This document shows, one piece after another, positions 56,483 through 64,000 of a DNA stretch of 64,000 nucleotides. The notes under the pieces are model-generated. The model saw nothing but the letters and a program-made list of their open reading frames with translations, searched no databases and was not told the DNA's origin. The stretch is from positions 44,551,003 to 44,615,002 of the forward strand of contig OW387148.1 in the NCBI GenBank assembly GCA_936440205.1, given 5' to 3'. Each line of letters begins with the position of its first letter. Position 1 is the stretch's first letter. Position numbers and translations under genes: made by a program. The DNA comes from Lepidonotus clava (lineage: Eukaryota > Annelida > Polychaeta > Phyllodocida > Polynoidae).

Positions 56483-58876
56483 TCACCGCCCAGTCTGGGG
56501 CGTCGGGAGGAGGCTGTAGTCGTGTTGGTGCAGGGTCGGACATCTGGAACCGCACCACGGCCAATCTAATGCCCCGCGATTGTTGGTGTAAGAGTCCTTG
56601 ACCGTGTCGAGGTGGGCTTTATACCCCCGTAGCTCATCGTTTGCCCACACCAAGGGTTCGATGAGGCGGTGGAATCGCTTGCTATGTTTGCCCGCTGCCT
56701 CGACTGTCCGATGCAGGCCGCGCTCCTCATCACTGGTGTAGTCCAGTGTGAGCACGGCCCTCACGGCAGACTTTCTCTGCTCATCCCATGCCACAACAAG
56801 GTCTTCCAATGTGACTCGCCATCTTTTGAGCTTCTGCAAGGTTAAAAAGACGATTTATATTTTAATACAGTTAGGACATACTTGGCCAACATCAAACACA
56901 AAGAAGTCTGTTATTATTTTAGTTGCTTTAATTTAAATCCTGTTCCCTGTAGTTAATTTCAAAAGCGTTGGTCTCTTTAATATACAGGCATTTTTGCAGA
57001 ATTTTGTGATATCCATTCAAATCATATGGGATGTAAACATTATTTTCTATGAAAGAAAGTAAAGTTACAGACTCATCTTATGGTCGAGTGTTCTATATAA
57101 CCCTTTCAAAATGGAAAAAAGGAATTTTCTTTTTCAAGTTTCATTGTTAGAACTGGAAGTCCCACTCCCTATACTATAGACAATACTTTTTCTCGTCAGA
57201 TTTGCACTGATCTCAAAAATGACCTAAATATATCTCAAAAATGCGGAATTCCGCACTTGTGCGGAACTCTGGCATGCCAGAGACCATAAGAAAAAGATTC
57301 AAACCAAAATTGATTTACCTGGCTGACGTGGTGACGGATGATGGCCTTTTTGTTCTCCTCTGGGATATTCCCACGCCACAGTTTGCTGGCCCTGCTTTGG
57401 AGCGTCCTGAAGTATGTGTTGGCAGCGACTAGAAAAAGAGAAAGGATAGGAAATATGCTTAAAAATTGAGCCACTAAGTTGACAAAGGAAATAAAGCAAA
57501 GGAATAAAGGTTTTAAAATGCAAAATTAGGGCACCATACTATTCTTGAATTAAAACCATCATTACACAGGTATTTTTTAATGCTGTCAGAAGATGATAGT
57601 ATGGGTTGCTGTGTATCTTTGTCTATGATTGTTGGTTGTGGCAGATCAGTTTTAGTGGGATCAACTTGTGAACGGGTAAATGGTTTTGCCGCCATTTCTT
57701 TTGTTGTGGTGGTGTATAGTGTGTAGCCAACGTAATTCTTCACAAAGAAAGGGTCGTGCTTACCTTATTTCCTGATTTTCCTGTTCCCTTTTTTGTAGGG
57801 TAGTGATCCCGTAATATTTACACTGCAGATTAATCAGTTTATAGCGCTCTTCACTGTCCATAGATAGTAGAAAGGTCTTATATACCACGGAGCCACACTC
57901 AGGTGCGCACACTTAGTCCGCCATGTTAGCCATGAAACACATTGTTAACCAGATCCTGGATGATGGCAACGTTGTGTGGGTGGATGATCCTTGACCTGAA
58001 AGTTAGAATATATATATATTGTTCAATTCAACGACATTACGTCAAGTGCTCTATCACGCTAATAAGATGAGAACGGCAAAGGTTAAATTCAGCTTTTGAT
58101 GTTTAGGAACACATTACCCATTGCTTACTACAAAACAATATTATTGTCTCTACTATTCATGTCGTTATGACGTAATCAACTTACCCAGGATTAAGGTTGA
58201 ATCTCTATTTGTCCTACACCTGGCCTTGTAGGCGGTACAAACAATTGCCTAGATACAATATAACCAGCCAAGAATTAATGGGGGACTTCTAAATAAATTT
58301 TAGTGTAAGAAGTCTTAACATAAAATGGCGCGGTAAAAAAGAATATCAGGGCTATACTAGGAACGACCTTAATTATATGCCACATACTGAATCAGTGAAT
58401 GACAATTTCTAAACCAACCGAGACTTCTATTAATCGGTAACGTTTTAGAAGGTGACATTGTCAGTTTAACTGTAAAAACAGATTTCGAAACTTACACATA
58501 TTTCTTGGCGTGCCTGTAGTTTGGAGGCTTTGCGAGGCTTTGCTTGCTGTCTTAAGGGTTCCACTTTTGCTTTTTCCGCAGCTGCTTCCTCCTTGGCCTT
58601 TCGGCACTGCTCCTCGAGGCGGTCCATCTTGGCAAACAAATCTGCCATGGACTGTTGAGACGTGAAGGGTGTGGATGACAGTTGAGACGTGGAGGGCGTG
58701 GACGATGTTTGAGACGTTGAGGGCGTGGACGATGTTTGAGATGTGGAGGGCTTGGAGGGTGTGGACGCCGATCCGGACGCATCTGCAGTGCAGCCTTGGG
58801 AACAATCCAGGTTAACGTTGAGGGTGGATCCTTCCGAGAACAATGACCAATCACCATCATTGGTCTCCTGTGACAC
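56483..58876 (-). CDS. Spliced gene with coiled coil and LTLDYTSDEE motif
   Basis: Three exons are well supported. Exon 58876-58496 starts MSQETNDGDWSLF, has three or four STPSTSQTS repeats and a coiled coil (MADLFAKMDRLEEQCRKAK), and ends at donor TGT|GTAAGT. Exon 57428-57319 encodes ANTYFRTLQSRASKLWRGN and IRHHVSQ with donor CAG|GTAAAT. Exon 56833-56483 encodes KLKRWRVTLEDLVVAWDEQ, VLTLDYTSDEERGL, and a basic tail. The last two join in phase. The first two do not, so one more exon is missing; 57860-57764 (MDSEERYKLINLQCKYYG) and one near 57990-57920 (RIIHPHNVAIIQDLVNNVF) are candidates. The motif LTLDYxSxEE recurs in unnamed invertebrate proteins. No lesion is seen. Function unknown. Confidence 0.5.
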
Positions 58877-59639
58877 ATCATAGGTCTCCTGAGACGCCTC
58901 TAGCTACAGACCTAAGGAGGATTTTAGGTGGGTGATTTGCACGCCTCCAAGTTTGAGGCTGCTGGTGATCATCCTGCTCGAGCTCGCACTCGGGTTGGTC
59001 ATCACAGAATCACGATAATCAGTTGATGTGTTCATCGTGGCCGCATGTTTTCAAGTAATGTCAAGCCATATGCCACGCCATATTTAAAGATCCCCGGCTG
59101 GCCCCCCTGTGGACACGTGATCTGGCAAAAGCGATCTTTTATCGATGAGGCAAGACTTTTACCATAAGATTCATCCTAAACTTGACGGGGTGTACATGGG
59201 GTATCAGGGGCACCATGACCGCCGCTGCCTTTGAGGCCTGTTACGTGTCAAGAAGTGTTAAGACTACCCCGCGTGCCACATGCCACGTGCCGCGGTACTC
59301 CTGTGAGAGACCTGATACAGAAGCTTGTTGACATGAACCGCCTCAGCTGGCCAACACCTGGACGTGGTCATCATCAAGGCGTGTCCCTGTGTGAAACGAG
59401 ACAGAAGTTGTTTCAGCTTTGGCTTCGAGTTCTTTGAAGAAATAGTGGCCTATTAACCTGTGAAGCCCCAGACTAGAAGAAGTATTATTATTTATACCTT
59501 ACTTATCTTTGTAGTTGTAGGGGGGATAACATTGCGCTAAAGACTAGATGAAGCCCTTGCCGTCTTCTTGGACATTGCACCTGGGGGTTGGGAGGTCACG
59601 GGGGGTATAAGTATGTACCTGTACTAGACACTGGTTCAG

Positions 59640-59960
59640 AACATCCAGATGATGGTCATGGACATAGAGCAACTGTTAAACGCAAGTCTGCGTCTGCGTA
59701 CTGTTCGGGAGGAACCGCCAGTGGGGAGACCTCGCCAGCTCGACGAACCCTTGACGTTTGAACTCCCGCAAGAAGTCAAGATTCCTTGTACAGAGCGCGT
59801 CCACCTGAACAAATTTTTCAGGCACAGACTTTGTAGAGCGAGCGTTTGCCTACTAGACAACAGGAACCACATAGTCCAAGAACTACTCCCAGCCGAGAAA
59901 CTCTTGGGTGTGATGGACAGGCCCCTTACCGTTTACCAGAAACACATGAAACAGAATTAA
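59640..59960 (+). CDS. Probable terminal exon of an unrecognised gene
   Basis: Acceptor CTGGTTCAG precedes NIQMMVMDIEQLLNASLRL, then EPLTFELPQEVKIPCTERV, FRHRLCRASVCLLDNRN and PLTVYQKHMKQN with stop at 59958-59960. It is open from the splice site for 106 codons. Upstream, 59209-59440 holds short frames (MTAAAFEACYVSRSV) that could be earlier exons. The gene would be divergent from the spliced gene at 56.5-58.9 kb, with about 330 bases between the two. No family recognised. Confidence 0.35.
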   Translation, partial: NIQMMVMDIEQLLNASLRLRTVREEPPVGRPRQLDEPLTFELPQEVKIPCTERVHLNKFFRHRLCRASVCLLDNRNHIVQELLPAEKLLGVMDRPLTVYQKHMKQN

Positions 59961-59986
59961 ATTGGACATTGATACACTGACATTTT

Positions 59987-60475
59987 AGTTATATATATAC
60001 ATAAGTGTATGATATTTTTTGAGTATATGTGCAAATTGTGAAATTTTCACGAATCTTTAGAGTTACATATATACATAAGTGTATGACTTTTTTTTTTGAG
60101 TAGGCGTGTGGGGTGGTGTAGTGGTCAGGGTGTCCGTCTGCTGCGCGGGCGGCCGGGGTTCAATTCCCGGCTGAGCTGGCCACTGCTCCCCTCTGCATGT
60201 CTCCCAGTGGCAACAACTGGGATATCAAAGGTCTCTAGTAGACCACCGGCTGTTGTGTGTGTGGCCCTGTCTATGGGACCATGCACATTAAAGAACACCT
60301 GCCTCGGTAAAAGTGTAGGGGTATGGTCTCTACCTTCTCATAGATTCGATCACCATCACCGCCCTTGATATGACCCTGGCTGTTAATTAGGGCATAAAGC
60401 AACCAATAACCAACCAACCAACCAACCATTTTTTGAGTATATGTGAAAATTTGCAAAATGTTCACAAATCTGATT
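59987..60475 (+). repeat. Tandem duplication of about 75-85 bases, second unit split by a SINE
   Basis: AGTTATATATATACATAAGTG...TTTTTTGAGTATATGTGCAAA...TTCACGAATCT is followed at once by AGTTACATATATACATAAGTG...TTTTTTGAGTA. The second unit is then interrupted by the SINE and resumes with TATGTGAAAATTTGC...TTCACAAATCT. Confidence 0.8.
60103..60428 (+). mobile_element. tRNA-derived SINE with AACC tail, complete copy
   Basis: Begins GGCGTGTGGGGTGGTGTAG with A box GTGTAGTGGTCAGGG and B box GGGGTTCAATTCC. The body contains GCACATTAAAGAACACC and it ends in four AACC units and ATT. The 11-bp target duplication TTTTTTGAGTA lies at 60092-60102 and 60429-60439. High identity to the 52.2-kb copy means recent activity. 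Confidence 0.93.
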
Positions 60476-60736
60476 GTTGAAATGTGGACAACCTAAAAAC
60501 TTTTCCGGATGCATAACAATACAAATTCTGATATCATGAACATGTGTAGTCTTCTGTGTGTGTGACTAAATGTGAATTCATGAGGGCGACAATGTTGAGA
60601 AAAAATTCATGACATGAATTTGGAACTGGTGCCTAAAACGTTTCCGATAAATCAATTTCTGCTGTGTGACCAAATGATGAGGGTGACAACCAAAATCTAA
60701 CATTAATGGGGACTGATAACTGTAACAAAATAAATA

Positions 60737-61330
60737 TCTTGATTTTTGTTTTGTTTTGTTTTGTTTTTTAATTCTTTATTGTTTCTCAATATGACATCAA
60801 GATCTTCCAACCTAGTAGAGATATGAAGTAAATTTATAAAGTAACAAAATATCTTAATTACTAAATGTGATGTTATGAGATGAGTTGATGAATGAAATAA
60901 TGATACTGTCGGAGATAGTCATGTAATAACAATAATAACGTTTAGAAAATATATAACAGAGATAAACATATCAATACATCAGAGTAGCAAAACACGGGTA
61001 ATCGGATATGATAGCAATACACGTCTAAGCCTTCAGGTTGATCCTTAAGGACTCAGTTTCAACATTTTTCGTCTTCTGTAAGAAATAATGTTTAATAATG
61101 CTCTTAAAAACGTTAATTGTAGTTGATAACAGGAATTCACTAGGCAAACTATCCCATAGGGCAATACCCCTACAGTAAGGGCTTTTCATTATCAACTCCC
61201 TACCCGTAATTTTGTGTTTTAATTTAACTCTATTTACACTTCGTAATAATATACTACTCATACTAGTATGATGATTTTCAATATTCATACTATAATAGTA
61301 CATAAAAGCAAGCAAGTGTATTTTCCTTCG
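60737..61330 (-). mobile_element. 5'-truncated LINE tail
   Basis: A minus-strand frame (61315-61025) encodes SVNRVKLKHKITGRELIM, SPYCRGIALWDSLPSEF and INVFKSIIKHYFL, the usual C-terminal tail after a LINE reverse transcriptase. A 3' region follows and ends in a TTTTG-rich run (plus strand) at 60737-60765. Different family from the other three LINEs. Confidence 0.7.
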
Positions 61331-61379
61331 AACATGAAGAGATTGAATGTGTCATATATATCTATATGTATCAATATAA

Positions 61380-64000
61380 ATCATGAGAGGATACCTAGCA
61401 GTTAACACCAGGTGCCACCACTGGTTGGTCACCTCTATTGGACATGACTCTACAGCTCACCAGGTGGTCACTGGCCAGACCTTCACTTCTCAGCTAGCCT
61501 CTCTAGGGATCACACACACTACATTGTCTTGGAATCATGCTTTTCTGCTGGCTTTTCATATGGATTTTCATATATCAATTGGAATGGAATTCTAGCCACA
61601 CCTTTGCAGTCAGCATGTCTACCTTTTGGGGACAATAGAGTGACATTCCTAAGGACCAATTTCAAGGTAAGACTGATCCAAAATATGTTGAATACCTTGA
61701 AGACCAAATGGCGCATGCCACTTTGCTAGCTGGGAAGTATGAACGCACTGAGTTGTATTTACAACAAATATTTGACCGGTTAGAACGCCTAGAGATATCT
61801 AAGGGAGCTTCCACAAATCCGTGGGGTGACCCTGAATTAGATTTGAGCTTGAAACAACCGGGGAATCCTTCTGGAAATGCAGGTGGAATTCCCACCAAAT
61901 CTGGATTGGGTACTCAACCTGACAGTTACACCCTACTCCCCCCCCCATACTGTCGGGCTATGACGGGCAGCCGCCCGTCCCGGTCCCTGCACCGCCGGGG
62001 CCTGCACCACCACCACCAACACCACAACAGCTGTCCGCGGCCAGTATTACACAGGCGCCGCTTACACAGGCCCTTGCAGACTTATCTGAGGCCATTAATC
62101 CAGGACCACTGGATTACAAAAAAGGTATTATGTATCGTCCTGAATATTATGTTCAGCATCTCTTAGATTGTAAACCTTTGAAATCATTGGATCACTCTAA
62201 GATGTCATATAAGGACCTTTTTTACGGCATGACCCAAGTACTACAGCAACTCGTTAAGACCGGGGGTCATGTATATGGTTACATTGATCATCTGTCTTTT
62301 GTTGCTAAACAGGCCCAGCTTAATTGTTTCAATGATAGTGCTTTGGTCTCCTACGACAGAGGAGTGATTGATAAAGTAATCAGCAATGATTTACCGTCCT
62401 TTGTAGCAGCTGATACTGTTAGCGTTGCCTGCAGTTTTCATGCTGGGAATATTCAGGCTCCTTCTCGTGAGAAATCCACCCCCAAACGTGGTAGAGGTGG
62501 ATTTGGTAGAGGGAGGAATCGCCAGGAATCTACAAATGATGGCGGTGACCGTGATTCCTCAGCCTCAGAGGCCTTTCCTGCTGATTTATGTTATAATTTC
62601 AACTACCAGAGGTGCAATGGTAATTGTGGTAATCTACATGTCTGCCGCTCCTGCAGGGGTAAGCATAAGGCCTTGGGGTGCCATGAAAAGCAGTGACTGT
62701 CTGATGATCAACATACTCCAATGGGGAGATCACATACTGAAGCTGAACATTACCCAGATGAATATGATGTAGTTGATACAGGTAGGAGTTCTGAATGTGG
62801 TCTAACTTGTTCTCCTTGCCTTACAGAATCATCTAATGGTGTTTTATACTACGATCCTGGACATATCAGTAATGTGCTAATGCATAATAATGAATGTGAC
62901 TCTAATATTCCCTATGAGTTTTCATCAACAGAAACCGACACTGCAGCTGAAACCAGACATTCCCTTCCTTCGGGTAGTACAAGTTGAACAGGTACTGAGA
63001 ATGCTGCTTATCTCGTAAGTAGTATGCCGCATAAGGAGTTTTCTCCAGGCTACTTGTATTACGAGTGCCCATGTTCATATGTCGCGCCTGATGCAATTAA
63101 TATATGTCCTATTGACATATGTTTATGTCAACGTCATTGTTTCGGATCGTATCCTTCTCAGATGAACTTATCCACATGGGATTATTATCTTGGATATGAA
63201 TCAGATGTATTTATACGTGATTATCTTCATGATGGTATCAAGAATATGGCTTTCACATTGTGGATCCAGGCACTCCAGTGCAGCACTATCATTGTGCTAA
63301 CTATTCTTTGGTTTATTCCATGGCTGCACATGATTATATCAGTGAGTTAATCTTACAGGAAAAATGAGAAGGGAAATATATCTGAGCAGACCAAGAACCT
63401 TTATGTGTACACGCACTTGGGGCGGTGCCCAAGTCGGACTTAACATTTTGTCTGATTACTGACTGTAAACGGCCCCTTAACGAGTCAATTAACAATTTTA
63501 TGTTCTCTACATGTTCTGAATTTTCTTATTATTCAGTAGATGACGTGACCGAGAACATTTACCCCGGATGCTACATGGCAACTGTCGGTATATCTGCCGC
63601 ATACAGGTCCATTAGTGTGCAACAGGATGACTGGACGTATCAAGGTATTGTGTGGAATGTATCTGGCAAAGATGAGTTTTTTCTAGATACTCGTCTTTGC
63701 TTTGGGCTTAAATGTGCCCCTTTTATATTCACACAACTTAGTAACTTTGTTCGTAGTACCATGATCTGATTGGGTTACATTGGTATTATTAATTACCTTG
63801 ATGACTTTATTGTGTTTGGCAAAGATTTTGCTGAATGCCAACAAGCCCAATCGACACTTGTTTCCCTTTTTGGACAATTGGGCTTCATTGTCTCATGGAA
63901 AAAGTGTTCATCCCCTTCGCAGCGTACTAAATATCTTGGATTAATGTTTGATTGCATTAATATGACGATCTCTCTTCCAGATGAGAAGTTAACCAAGTTA
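61380..64000 (+). mobile_element. DIRS-like retroelement fossil, cut by the right edge
   Basis: Parts: a gag-like region at about 61.7-62.7 kb (YRPEYYVQHLLDCKPL, YGYIDHLSFVAKQA, CSFHAGN, a Gly/Arg-rich linker and a Cys/His cluster CYNFNYQRCNGNCGNLHVC) and a reverse transcriptase from about 63.4 kb to the edge (LITDCKRPLNESINNFM, WTYQGIVWNVSGKDEF, FGLKCAPFIFTQL, YLDDFIVFG). Gag type and reverse transcriptase resemble DIRS-group elements, which use a tyrosine recombinase. That enzyme would lie beyond the window. Broken, with a handful of breaks in the visible part. The 5' boundary is uncertain. Confidence 0.65.

Noticed and set aside
57513-57743. Minus-strand frame MKNYVGYTLYTTTT
   Set aside because: No splice sites fit and no family features; it probably lies in an intron.
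60120-60175. Real tRNA gene
   Set aside because: A and B boxes are good, but the sequence extends over 326 bases with target duplications and a second copy; it is a SINE head.

Overview
The window is animal nuclear DNA: spliced exons with GT/AG borders, AATAAA signals, LINE, SINE, MITE, EnSpm/CACTA, Penelope-like and DIRS-like elements, and a Polinton. The repertoire fits an aquatic invertebrate (amphioxus, hemichordate or mollusc-like). The sequence alone does not settle the species. No bacterial features are present.

Layout. 1-2,942 holds a decayed minus-strand four-exon gene of the DUF7869 type. 3,420-3,664 is the broken end of a MITE and 3,781-3,954 a CCCG microsatellite. 4,136-38,121 is one Polinton fossil: its terminal inverted repeats face each other and both outer edges carry the same hexamer, GCTGGC. 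Its left arm holds capsid, core, integrase and packaging-ATPase remnants on the minus strand. Its right arm holds the protein-primed DNA polymerase on the plus strand. The polymerase is split by a full-size LINE (about 29.0-33.9 kb), and that LINE is itself split by a 970-bp MITE with a TA target duplication: three nested layers. Without the LINE, a further 0.66-kb insert and the central block, the element would be about 16 kb, a normal Polinton size.

The central block (about 12.55-24.91 kb) is unlike the rest. It is framed by a diverged 140-bp inverted repeat, holds nearly all long G/C runs of the window, SINE and MITE copies, and three gene-like units: a PHD-finger gene end (20.86-21.33 kb), an intact 192-codon ORF with a BESS-like motif (22.47-23.05 kb) and a two-exon gene of 169 codons (24.20-23.42 kb). 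It is either a large insertion or cargo. At least one G-run pair is explained: a 426-bp MITE with CCCGGGG tips and an exact 8-bp target duplication (21,919-22,344).

Right of the Polinton lie a C2H2 zinc-finger gene remnant with a 99-102-bp coding minisatellite (38.1-39.2 kb), a decayed LINE (40.1-42.6 kb), a second, broken copy of the PHD-finger gene (42.9-44.3 kb), a Penelope-like GIY-YIG fragment (45.8-46.1 kb), an L1/Tx1-type endonuclease fragment (47.6-48.65 kb), a decayed EnSpm transposase (49.6-54.1 kb) hit by a LINE tail and a SINE, a 150-codon membrane-anchored ORF, a multi-exon minus-strand gene (56.5-58.9 kb), a terminal exon (59.64-59.96 kb), a second near-identical SINE (60.1-60.4 kb), a LINE tail and a DIRS-like retroelement fossil running off the right edge.

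Most genes here are parts of mobile elements. The best candidates for living genes are the 192-codon ORF, the two-exon gene at 24 kb, the PHD gene end at 21 kb and the spliced gene at 56.5-58.9 kb.
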